Assembly (NCBI GenBank): GCA_001820485.1
Contig: MHPU01000020.1
Coordinates: forward strand, 1-10,550
Length of the DNA: 10,550 nt
Reading direction: 5' to 3'
Source of the DNA: Candidatus Staskawiczbacteria bacterium RIFOXYD1_FULL_32_13
Lineage (GTDB): Bacteria > Patescibacteriota > Minisyncoccia > Minisyncoccales > Staskawiczbacteraceae
The position numbers were made by a program, and so were the translations under genes. The first letter of the stretch is position 1; each line of letters begins with the position of its first letter. Under the pieces are notes generated by a model. That model was given only the letters and a program-made list of their open reading frames with translations, did no database searches and had not been told where the DNA came from. Shown here one piece after another: positions 1 through 5,359 of the stretch.

Positions 1-30
1 AAGACCGATTAAAAGTATTTTATTTTTCAT
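1..30 (-). CDS. 5' end of an unidentified gene, cut by the window edge
   Basis: An ATG on the minus strand at 30-28 opens a frame that runs to the window edge and reads MKNKILLIGL. The Lys-rich, then hydrophobic start would suit a signal peptide or membrane anchor, or the first strand of a Rossmann-like fold; ten codons cannot decide. It lies 31 nt downstream of tRNA-His on the same strand, with an AT-rich leader containing a TATAAA-like hexamer and no Shine-Dalgarno site. It may be co-transcribed with the tRNA. No function can be assigned. Confidence 0.4.
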   Translation of the reverse strand, partial: MKNKILLIGL

Positions 31-61
31 ATTTATTTATAAATTTAATTATTTAATAATG

Positions 62-133
62 GGCGGCTAACGAGAATTGCACTCGTGATGACTCTGCCAC
101 AGAGAGTTGTGTTGCTGCTACACCATAGCCGCC
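62..133 (-). tRNA. tRNA-His (anticodon GTG)
   Basis: The minus strand folds as a cloverleaf. G-1 (133) opposes discriminator C73 (62), the histidine identity pair. The acceptor stem is GCGGCTA/TAGCCGC, the D stem GTGT/ACAC, the anticodon stem ACTCT/AGAGT with loop CTGTGGC (anticodon GTG), and the T stem ACGAG/CTCGT. U8, A14, U33, C56 and A58 are in place. Two points are odd: the D loop is only 7 nt (AGCAGCA) and lacks the GG pair, and the T loop is TGCAATT instead of the usual TTC start. CCA is not encoded. The first 16 nt also encode the C-terminus and stop codon of the upstream HNH frame. A promoter-like pair (154-181) lies within that frame just upstream. Confidence 0.9.
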
Positions 134-615
134 ATAAGTTTTTCTTCAATTTCTTTATAATGATGAACTAAAAAATGACAATTAAAACATAACCAAATTA
201 GATTATTTAATCTTACGTTCTTTTTATTTTTATCTATATGATGTACTGCTAAAACTCGTTGATCTGTAGTTTTGCATAATGCACAAAATTGCTTTCCACC
301 ACTCCTTTCTAAAATTTTTCTATAAATAGTTTCTCCATTTTTCCAATTAGGATGATTTTTACCTACATGAACTACTTTATTTCGCCATAAAGCTTGACAA
401 GATTTACTACAAAAATATTTTTTACTTTTTGAATGGGTTAATTGCCTTGGTTTACGCCATACCCCTTTTCCACAAATACTACAAAAAACTATTTTCCCTT
501 TTTTGAAAGATTAATGCTGACAAATCCTAGAACAAAACTTACCCTAGCCCTTTTTAATTAAATTTGGCTTCGCATAAAATTCTTTTTTGCATATTTCACA
601 TTTAACTATTGGCAT
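118..615 (-). pseudogene. HNH endonuclease, broken by two in-frame stops
   Basis: From an ATG at 615-613, a 165-codon frame shows Cys pairs arranged as zinc knuckles (C6/C9 with C28/C32; C45/C48 with C69/C73; C111/C114 with C143/C146). It also has an HNH core: LAVHHIDKN at 122-130, NN at 137-138 and CFNCH at 143-147. Such free-standing HNH proteins are, from memory, common in Patescibacteria. Two nonsense codons interrupt it: TAG at 546-544 (context KKG*GKFC, easily from Trp TGG) and TAA at 513-511 (context CQH*SFK). There is no frameshift, and the downstream 130 codons remain open and family-like, so the damage looks recent. No in-frame ATG, GTG or TTG restarts the core. The frame ends in LMAAMV-TAG inside tRNA-His. 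It lies between two tRNA genes on the same strand. Confidence 0.8.
154..181 (-). promoter_or_regulatory. Promoter for tRNA-His, inside the HNH frame
   Basis: On the minus strand, TTGTCA (181-176) and TATAAA (159-154) each match five of six sigma-70 consensus bases, with a 16-nt spacer. The expected start lies near position 147, about 14 nt before the tRNA 5' end. The hexamers sit in codons for the C-terminal HNH residues, so the pseudogene appears to carry the tRNA's promoter. Confidence 0.5.
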
Positions 616-651
616 ACCTTAATTATACTCAAAATATAAAATATGCCAATA
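607..651. repeat. 10-bp inverted repeat around the HNH promoter and start
   Basis: TATTGGCATA at 607-616 is perfectly inverted as TATGCCAATA at 642-651, 25 nt apart. The inner arm covers the HNH start codon and the outer arm overlaps its -35 hexamer. It could be an operator. If transcribed from the tRNA-Arg promoter, it could form a hairpin that hides the start codon. Confidence 0.6.
622..649 (-). promoter_or_regulatory. Promoter of the HNH gene
   Basis: On the minus strand, TTGGCA (649-644, five of six) and TATAAT (627-622, six of six) are separated by 16 nt. The -10 ends only 6 nt before the ATG at 615, so a transcript from here would be leaderless or nearly so. An AAGG lies 1 nt before the ATG, too close to act as a normal ribosome binding site. 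Confidence 0.55.
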
Positions 652-690
652 CTATAGCCTATGGATATCTTCCACGTCTCTCCCTTTGTG

Positions 691-762
691 TGCCCTCGGT
701 TGGAATCGAACCAACATCTAGATCTTAGAAGGATCCTATTCTATCCATTGAACTACGAGGGC
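691..762 (-). tRNA. tRNA-Arg (anticodon TCT)
   Basis: The minus strand gives a standard cloverleaf: acceptor GCCCTCG/CGAGGGC, D stem GTTC/GAAT with a GG-containing D loop, anticodon stem GGATC/GATCT with loop CTTCTAA (anticodon TCT, reading AGA/AGG), and T stem GTTGG/CCAAC with loop TTCGATT. The discriminator base is A; CCA is not encoded. Unlike the nearby tRNA-His, all D- and T-loop tertiary positions look normal. A near-consensus promoter lies 38 nt upstream (800-828). The decayed HNH frame and tRNA-His follow on the same strand, so co-transcription is possible. Confidence 0.95.
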
Positions 763-799
763 AAACTATATTAAATTCGCTAATTAAAGTACATTTGAC

Positions 800-828
800 A
801 TTATACAAAAAAATAGTCGTTAAGTCAA
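800..828 (-). promoter_or_regulatory. Promoter of tRNA-Arg
   Basis: On the minus strand, TTGACT (828-823, five of six) and TATAAT (805-800, six of six) are separated by exactly 17 nt, close to the sigma-70 ideal. The start would fall near 793, leaving a leader of about 30 nt before the tRNA at 762. The -35 and the spacer are shared with the pilus operon terminator. Confidence 0.75.
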
Positions 829-831
829 CTA
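807..831 (-). terminator. Rho-independent terminator of the pilus operon
   Basis: On the minus strand, TAGTTG (831-826) pairs with CGACTA (819-814) across a 6-nt loop, with one G-U pair, and is followed directly by seven T (813-807). Upstream AAAAGAG can extend the stem by pairing with the T-tract. It lies 23 nt after the last pilus gene. The G+C content of the stem is modest, so efficiency is uncertain. Confidence 0.6.
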
Positions 832-854
832 CTCTTTTATGTTTATATTTTAAA

Positions 855-1169
855 TTAATTAAAAGGGGTTTTTATATTTTCTTCTCCTATTTTATTAAAA
901 TTCTCTTCTCTTTTTTTTTCTTGATCCAAAATAAACTGATAATTTTTTTCATCAAAAATTATCTGTCCTGAAATCATCTCTGGCATCTGATTTTTTGCAA
1001 TATAAATATAATTATAAAATAGATATGTACCAAAAAGCAAATCAAACAAAACTAAAAACAAAATAACCAAAAAGGCATGTGTTCCTAAAAACCATGGTAT
1101 TTTCTTTATACCAGATAATGTTTTTTTAAAATCATTAACAATTGATTGAATAATTTTTTCTTTCTTCAT
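855..1169 (-). CDS. Small membrane protein, last gene of the pilus operon
   Basis: This 104-residue protein has a basic N-terminus, one long hydrophobic segment (about 30-57, perhaps with a kink) and a charged C-terminal tail with IIFDEKNYQFILDQEKKREE (70-89), likely helical. I do not recognise a named family. It starts 12 nt after the pilO stop, and the operon terminator follows, so it is probably part of the pilus machinery. It occupies the place where proteobacterial clusters carry the lipoprotein gene pilP, but there is no lipobox and no similarity to PilP that I can see, which fits a cell without a classical outer membrane secretin. An assembly or alignment-complex accessory role is inference from position only. 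Confidence 0.7.
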   Translation of the reverse strand: MKKEKIIQSIVNDFKKTLSGIKKIPWFLGTHAFLVILFLVLFDLLFGTYLFYNYIYIAKNQMPEMISGQIIFDEKNYQFILDQEKKREENFNKIGEENIKTPFN

Positions 1170-1181
1170 ATTTCTTTAAGC

Positions 1182-1736
1182 TTATTTAGTAAAAATCTTC
1201 AACAAACAATCTGTTTTAATAATTATAGATGTAATATTTTTAACTTTAACTTTTTCTTCACTTTTATTCATCTTTAAACTTTCTATTGAAAGAAAATATG
1301 GAGAATTCTCTAATTTATTTATGAATTTTAATGTATTTTGAAAACTTCCACTAAACTTTATCTGCATAGATATAGATGGCCAAATGTCTGTGCCAATTTT
1401 TTGAGCTAAAGATGGGGTTAGCAAAATATCTAAAGTTACGTTTGATTCTTTGGCTGTATTTTCTAAAAATTTAATTAAAATAATTGGATTTTTAGAATCA
1501 ATGAGCGCTTCTTCATATTTTAGAAAAATTTCTTGATAAGCGACTTTCTCCTGATTAAATTTCTCTAAAAAAAACATCTGCTCTTTAAATGAAAATTCTT
1601 CATTTTTCTGCATAACTAAATTTAAGGATTCATTCTTTATATCTTTTATTAACGACCAAACAAAAAACAAAATAACTGCTAAATAAATAACAATAAAAAT
1701 TATAGCTATTATAAAGTTTTTAATTTTAATATTCAT
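1182..1736 (-). CDS. pilO: Type IV pilus alignment protein PilO
   Basis: This 184-residue protein has a short cytoplasmic start, a single membrane segment (about 7-30), a coiled-coil-like region (about 31-80), and then an alpha/beta domain with LIKFLENTAKESNVTLDIL (about 87-105) and SMQIKFSGSFQNTLKFINKL (about 123-142). The latter resembles the ferredoxin-like fold of PilO. PilO pairs with PilN in the inner membrane to connect cytoplasmic PilM with the pilus fibre and align the assembly platform. The start overlaps the end of pilN by 11 nt, indicating translational coupling, and no Shine-Dalgarno site is seen. The length is near the usual of about 200. The assignment rests on topology, fold pattern and strict pilM-pilN-pilO order more than on sequence identity. 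Confidence 0.85.
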   Translation of the reverse strand: MNIKIKNFIIAIIFIVIYLAVILFFVWSLIKDIKNESLNLVMQKNEEFSFKEQMFFLEKFNQEKVAYQEIFLKYEEALIDSKNPIILIKFLENTAKESNVTLDILLTPSLAQKIGTDIWPSISMQIKFSGSFQNTLKFINKLENSPYFLSIESLKMNKSEEKVKVKNITSIIIKTDCLLKIFTK

Positions 1737-2259
1737 ATTGAAAACTTAAATAAAAATTAATTTTTTCAACTTTTGTCCAGCTATCTTGCGAAAAATATGG
1801 GTTTATTATACTTTTTTCCTTCTCAATGTTATTTTTAAATAAAATAAGATTTTCCCTTAAATCACTATATCCATAAATAGTTGATTCAATTTTCTTCCCT
1901 TTTTTTTCAGATGAAAGATATATTATATAAACGCCTTTTGGAATATCAATTTTAAAAATTGATTCAAGCATCTTACCAAAATATATTTGCTTATCATAAA
2001 AAGACTTAAAATCAGATATCTTTTTATTATAATCCCCAATTTCTTTTTTTGTTTTGGTTAATTCAAAAAAATCTTTTTGGCGAGTTTCTTGTTCTTTTTG
2101 TGCAAAAACATCCGTTAAAAGATAAAATTTTAAAGAAAATAAAACTAAAACAAGGCAAATTAAAAAAATTAAAAAGACAATTCCTAAAATCATAATCAAC
2201 CGACCTATTCTTTTAAGAAGCAATTCATTTTTTTGATTTTGAGGCAAAAGATTAATCAT
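1726..2259 (-). CDS. pilN: Type IV pilus assembly protein PilN
   Basis: The N-terminus reads MINLLPQNQK, the conserved INLLP peptide that PilN inserts into a groove of PilM. A hydrophobic segment follows (about 20-45), then a coiled-coil-like stretch rich in Lys and Glu (about 55-90), then a C-terminal domain with strands such as GVYIIYLSSEKKGKKIESTI (110-129), consistent with the PilN ferredoxin-like fold. Its 177 residues match family size. The gene overlaps pilM by 8 nt and pilO by 11 nt, so the three are probably translated in a coupled way. Local base composition is the most AT-rich of the window (about 18% G+C in 1801-1860). Confidence 0.9.
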   Translation of the reverse strand: MINLLPQNQKNELLLKRIGRLIMILGIVFLIFLICLVLVLFSLKFYLLTDVFAQKEQETRQKDFFELTKTKKEIGDYNKKISDFKSFYDKQIYFGKMLESIFKIDIPKGVYIIYLSSEKKGKKIESTIYGYSDLRENLILFKNNIEKEKSIINPYFSQDSWTKVEKINFYLSFQYEY

Positions 2260-3445
2260 ATTTTTTATTATTAACTGCTCTAAGAGCTAATCCAATTGCA
2301 GTACAAAAAGAAGACTTTTTTTCTTCCCTAATTAAATTATTATTTTTCAAAACTAAATTTGAAAAAACATTTCCTATTTCTGTTTCAATTGAAATTTCTT
2401 TTGAAATAAATTCAGCTAGACCTTTTAAATTTGAACCCCCGCCAGTAATTATTATTTTTTCTTGCCCATTAAAATTAAATATATCTCCAATAGAGTTAGT
2501 TGCTTTATTATCTTCAACGTTTTCTTTATCATTTTCTAATTGACTTATATTTAAAGCAACATCTTTTCCATTCAAAGAATGATCATGAGAAGCATGGTCT
2601 TTGTAAAAAATTAAATATTTTTTTATCTGAAAGATTAAATCATTCAAAACTGGATAAATTGCATTGTAGATTTTTTTTGATTCTTCACTCTCATCCTTTT
2701 TAAACAAAGAGAAATTCACTTTAATTTTTTCAGCTTCCTCTAAAGACACTGATAATCCCTTAGCTATTGCTTCTGTAATTTGACTAGATGAAATTGGTAT
2801 AGAAGAAGTAAACTTAATTGACTGACCAGAAAAAATAATAATATTAGAATTTTTTTTACCATAATTAATTAAAATTAATGGTACAGAGCTTGATTCATTT
2901 TTAACTAAAGCTCTTGCTATAGCCTGCGATTCAACTTCTAAAACCACTGGCACTAAACCTACTTTTTTAAAACAAGAAAGATAAGAATCAACTGTTGTTT
3001 TTGGCATAGCTACTATTAAGACATCTAAATGATCATGTTTTTTTTCATTATAATCAACAATTTGGAAATCTAAATAAACTTGATCTAAAGACATTGGTAT
3101 ATAATTTTCTGCTTGGAATAAAACCGCTGATTGTAATTCCTCTTCCTTCATCATCGGCATTTGAATTACATCTAAAAAAGACTTTTCTTCTGGCAGGGCG
3201 ACAACTGCATATTTTGTTTTTAATTTTCCTGCAACTTTAGAAATTATAGATTTTCTAATAATTTTTGCTAATGCATCTTCATTTTTTATTACTCCTGCAT
3301 CAACAATACCCGGTTCTATTTCCACTTCATCTAAAAAATCAACCTCAAAAAATTTACGCTTTTTTTTAAGCTTTAAAACTTTGACAGCAGAGTCACTTAC
3401 ATCAATCCCAAACATTTCTAATTCTAAATCTAAAAACTTTACCAT
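2252..3445 (-). CDS. pilM: Type IV pilus actin-like ATPase PilM
   Basis: PilM is a cytoplasmic actin/FtsA-like protein that binds nucleotide and the N-terminal peptide of PilN. Seen here are the phosphate-1 strand-turn FGIDVSDSAVK (12-22), EEKSFLDVIQMP (86-97), LQSAVLFQAENYIP (104-117), the adenosine-binding ITGGGSNLKGL (333-343) and the terminal SFCTAIGLALRA (379-390). At 397 residues it is longer than the usual 350 or so. The excess is a hydrophilic, Asp/Asn-rich insert (about 283-327) before the GGG motif. The phosphate-2 region reads INYG (193-196) where Asp-x-Gly is usual, and the later Gly-Gly is replaced by Ser (219-221). The first ATG is used here; Met11, just before FGIDVSD, is an alternative start. 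A promoter-like site lies directly upstream. Confidence 0.92.
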   Translation of the reverse strand: MVKFLDLELEMFGIDVSDSAVKVLKLKKKRKFFEVDFLDEVEIEPGIVDAGVIKNEDALAKIIRKSIISKVAGKLKTKYAVVALPEEKSFLDVIQMPMMKEEELQSAVLFQAENYIPMSLDQVYLDFQIVDYNEKKHDHLDVLIVAMPKTTVDSYLSCFKKVGLVPVVLEVESQAIARALVKNESSSVPLILINYGKKNSNIIIFSGQSIKFTSSIPISSSQITEAIAKGLSVSLEEAEKIKVNFSLFKKDESEESKKIYNAIYPVLNDLIFQIKKYLIFYKDHASHDHSLNGKDVALNISQLENDKENVEDNKATNSIGDIFNFNGQEKIIITGGGSNLKGLAEFISKEISIETEIGNVFSNLVLKNNNLIREEKKSSFCTAIGLALRAVNNKKYD

Positions 3446-3454
3446 GATTAATTT

Positions 3455-3463
3455 ATTATACCA
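3455..3463 (-). promoter_or_regulatory. Extended -10 promoter candidate for pilM
   Basis: On the minus strand, TGGTATAAT (3463-3455) is a perfect extended -10 (TGnTATAAT). At the 17-nt spacing the -35 is poor (TAACAA). The -10 ends 9 nt before the pilM ATG, so the transcript would have a leader of about 3 nt. It lies in the 39-nt gap after the preceding pilus gene, which makes it a possible internal promoter for pilM-pilN-pilO. Confidence 0.4.
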
Positions 3464-3484
3464 TTAAAACTTATAATTTGTTAT

Positions 3485-3862
3485 CTATTTTTTACCTTTT
3501 TGGAAAAATCGAAAGCCCATAATAAAAATTAAAATTATAAATAAAAATAAAATAAATATCCACATAATGCTATTTCCCGACTGATTTATTTTTTCTATAA
3601 TTCTAATATTATTATTTTTAATATTCTCATCCAATTTCTGACTGTCTATGGTTTGACCAGAATTATTTAACATATTTTTTATATCTTGTGCTTGCTCTAA
3701 ATTCATATTTTCTTGTGCACCAGACTTTGTCTCGGCTGACATTGGTTGCAAAGATTTCGAATCTGGATAAACTGCCTTATTCACCGCAAAAATGCTCAGA
3801 TTAAAAGATAAAAAACTCAATAATATCAATATAAAAAATATAAATTTATTTAAAAAATTCAT
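3485..3862 (-). CDS. Small secreted or membrane-anchored protein in the pilus operon
   Basis: This 125-residue protein has an N-terminal signal peptide or anchor (1-26, ending SIFA), a polar Asn/Gln/Ser/Lys-rich middle (about 27-96) with NLEQAQDIKNML and QKLDENIKNNNIRIIEKI suggesting helices, and a C-terminal membrane segment (about 99-117) followed by basic QKGKK, the usual positive-inside end. If the signal is cleaved, the middle would sit outside the membrane, tethered at its C-terminus. I recognise no family. Its ATG follows the stop of the pilX-like gene with no intervening base (TAA-ATG), so translation is probably coupled. This suggests a partner of the minor pilin, by position only. 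Confidence 0.75.
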   Translation of the reverse strand: MNFLNKFIFFILILLSFLSFNLSIFAVNKAVYPDSKSLQPMSAETKSGAQENMNLEQAQDIKNMLNNSGQTIDSQKLDENIKNNNIRIIEKINQSGNSIMWIFILFLFIILIFIMGFRFFQKGKK

Positions 3863-5263
3863 TTAATTACTTTTCCAATCTAATTGTTGATACCCTGAAG
3901 TAGACAAAGGAAAACTCGGAGGAGGTCCATATAATAAATTTCCATCATAATTAGAATACGTATGTCTATATCCTGAAGTCACAGCAGCTGAGCCATTAAC
4001 CCATGTCCAAGTCCATGAAGAAAAAGTCATTATTGACCCAAAAGTTGTAATGCTATCTTTTATATTACCATCATAGTAATAAAATTGAGCAGCTCCATTT
4101 TGAGCAATTAAAGCTGCATTAATTTCTATATCATCTGGAGCATGATAAGTTACAACAATATCTTTCTGCGACACTAAACCCAAAGTATCCGAGCCATCTT
4201 TAGTTGAATAGAGTATGTTATTTGGAATGTATATATTAGGAGCTGTCAATGAATTATATGGGAGTAAAGCAGCAGCTACTGTTGCTTTTCCCCTGATATT
4301 ACCCTCAACCCAAACTTTATCTTCAACATAAATAATTCCATTATTGGGCATATTTATGGTAAACTGTAAAGCTCTATTCTCATAATCAATGAATTCATTA
4401 TGAGCTGTCCAATTAGTGTCCCATCCCGTTGGATTGTATTGTAAACTTGTAACTTTATAAATATCTATTGAGCCATCATTTTTAAATACTAAAGAATAAC
4501 CTTTCTCATTAGAGGGTGGGAGATATATACCATCAGTTTGAGCTAGTCCTTTCATTGAAGAAAGATCATAAGCTAAAGCAGAAAAATCTACATTTGGTAC
4601 AGGAAATTCCCAAAAACTTTTAACAAATGAAGGTGCTTGACCCCAAATGCCATCTTTAGTTGCAGGACAAGGAGGACCCTGAGAATCAGGGCAAGTATAA
4701 GTTGTCTTAGTAGATCTAACTGGAGCATTTGTATATCCATCAAAACGAATACCATTATTTGATTGCATTTGCCCAGTAACGTATTCATTGCCTCCAATCC
4801 AAATAACATCATTACTTAAAAATGAATATTTAGCTAATGAGGGAATACCATATCTTACAGTTATGGTTTTTTTAATATTTGGATATTCATTAGTCCAGCC
4901 AGTTGATTGAATTGTCAAAATTGTAGATCCAACTAAAGGAGGAGTAATAATCAAGCTATAACTTCCAATTACATTTTGTGTGTCTCTATCAACATATTCA
5001 TGAACATAAGGGCCAGGGGCGCCAGTTCCATCTTGATAATCTGTTTGAAAATGTGACAAGTGCCATTGATAATAATTTATTCCAGCTTCTGCAATTTGAA
5101 GTGATTGTTCCTTGGCTACAGAAGTTTTTAAATAATTAATTTGTCCCATAACAATACCTAAAAGCGGAACCATCACAATGGAAAAAATAAAAATTATAAT
5201 AATCAAATAAACTAAAATTGCCCCCTTTTTTAAATTTATTGTTTTAATACAAACTCTTGACAT
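3863..5263 (-). CDS. PilX-like minor pilin / pilus assembly protein
   Basis: The 466-residue protein has the PilX N-terminal pattern: a basic lead LKKGAILVYL (11-20), a hydrophobic helix (about 14-40), then QSLQIAEAGINYYQWHL (53-69), matching the family's conserved AEAG motif after the pilin-type helix. The rest (about 80-466) is a large Gly/Asn/Ser/Tyr-rich beta-type extracellular region, with Cys in TYTCPDSQGPPCPATKDG (about 188-205). PilX-type proteins are minor pilins that prime or decorate type IV pili, and a large C-terminal region could act in adhesion. It is the first gene of the minus-strand pilus operon. The start ATG coincides with the -35 of a plus-strand promoter (5257-5286). TATAAA (5272-5267) sits just before the ATG. 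No Shine-Dalgarno site is seen. The N-terminal family call is firm; the function of the body is not. Confidence 0.85.
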   Translation of the reverse strand: MSRVCIKTINLKKGAILVYLIIIIFIFSIVMVPLLGIVMGQINYLKTSVAKEQSLQIAEAGINYYQWHLSHFQTDYQDGTGAPGPYVHEYVDRDTQNVIGSYSLIITPPLVGSTILTIQSTGWTNEYPNIKKTITVRYGIPSLAKYSFLSNDVIWIGGNEYVTGQMQSNNGIRFDGYTNAPVRSTKTTYTCPDSQGPPCPATKDGIWGQAPSFVKSFWEFPVPNVDFSALAYDLSSMKGLAQTDGIYLPPSNEKGYSLVFKNDGSIDIYKVTSLQYNPTGWDTNWTAHNEFIDYENRALQFTINMPNNGIIYVEDKVWVEGNIRGKATVAAALLPYNSLTAPNIYIPNNILYSTKDGSDTLGLVSQKDIVVTYHAPDDIEINAALIAQNGAAQFYYYDGNIKDSITTFGSIMTFSSWTWTWVNGSAAVTSGYRHTYSNYDGNLLYGPPPSFPLSTSGYQQLDWKSN

Positions 5264-5286
5264 AGATTTATAATTTTTGCTATACT
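5257..5286 (+). promoter_or_regulatory. Plus-strand promoter between pilX and the NYN gene
   Basis: TTGACA (5257-5262, six of six) is followed after 18 nt by TATACT (5281-5286, five of six), with TGC just before it as an extended -10. Start expected near 5293. No plus-strand ORF follows; a terminator does at 5325-5345. The -35 overlaps the start codon of the divergent pilX-like gene. Confidence 0.6.
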
Positions 5287-5292
5287 TAATAT

Positions 5293-5345
5293 GTAAGCTT
5301 TGGCTTACCCGATTTTGTTCGAAGTCCCGCTTAGGCGGGATTTTT
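5293..5345 (+). ncRNA. Candidate small RNA of about 53 nt
   Basis: The transcript expected from the promoter at 5257-5286 would begin with a perfect hairpin, GTAAGC (5293-5298), loop TTTG, GCTTAC (5303-5308). It would continue through a single-stranded stretch (about 5309-5321) and end in the terminator hairpin at 5325-5345. No ORF fits. It is antisense to the intergenic leader between the NYN gene and the pilus operon, so it could affect read-through transcripts into pilX, or act in trans. No known RNA family is recognised. Confidence 0.45.
5325..5345 (+). terminator. Rho-independent terminator, plus strand
   Basis: TCCCGC (5325-5330) and GCGGGA (5335-5340) form a six-pair GC-rich stem with loop TTAG, followed by five T (5341-5345). 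G-U and A-U pairs (5322-5324 with 5341-5343) extend the stem. On the minus strand the hairpin has no following T-run, so it is oriented against plus-strand transcripts. Confidence 0.65.
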
Positions 5346-5359
5346 GATTACAGCTTTTT

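Noticed and set aside
118..615. Stop-codon reassignment as the reason for the broken HNH frame
   Set aside because: Both UAG and UAA occur, while every other gene in the window ends at standard stops and reads as expected proteins. Reassigning both would be needed here and is unsupported.
2500..2703. Open frame on the plus strand within pilM
   Set aside because: It is antisense to a well-supported gene, its translation is Leu/His/Phe-rich with no motif, and it has no promoter or ribosome binding site. It is a shadow frame.
3355..3370. Run of eight A in the pilM coding strand as a programmed slippage site
   Set aside because: It encodes consecutive Lys residues, such runs are common in AT-rich genes, and neither shifted frame gives a meaningful product.
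4588..4812. Overlapping minus-strand frame inside the pilX-like gene
   Set aside because: It is a Leu/Met-rich alternative-frame reading of a gene with clear family signatures; no independent support.
5325..5345. Terminator for the minus-strand NYN gene
   Set aside because: Read on the minus strand the hairpin is followed by CTTCG, not a T-run, so it works only for plus-strand transcripts.
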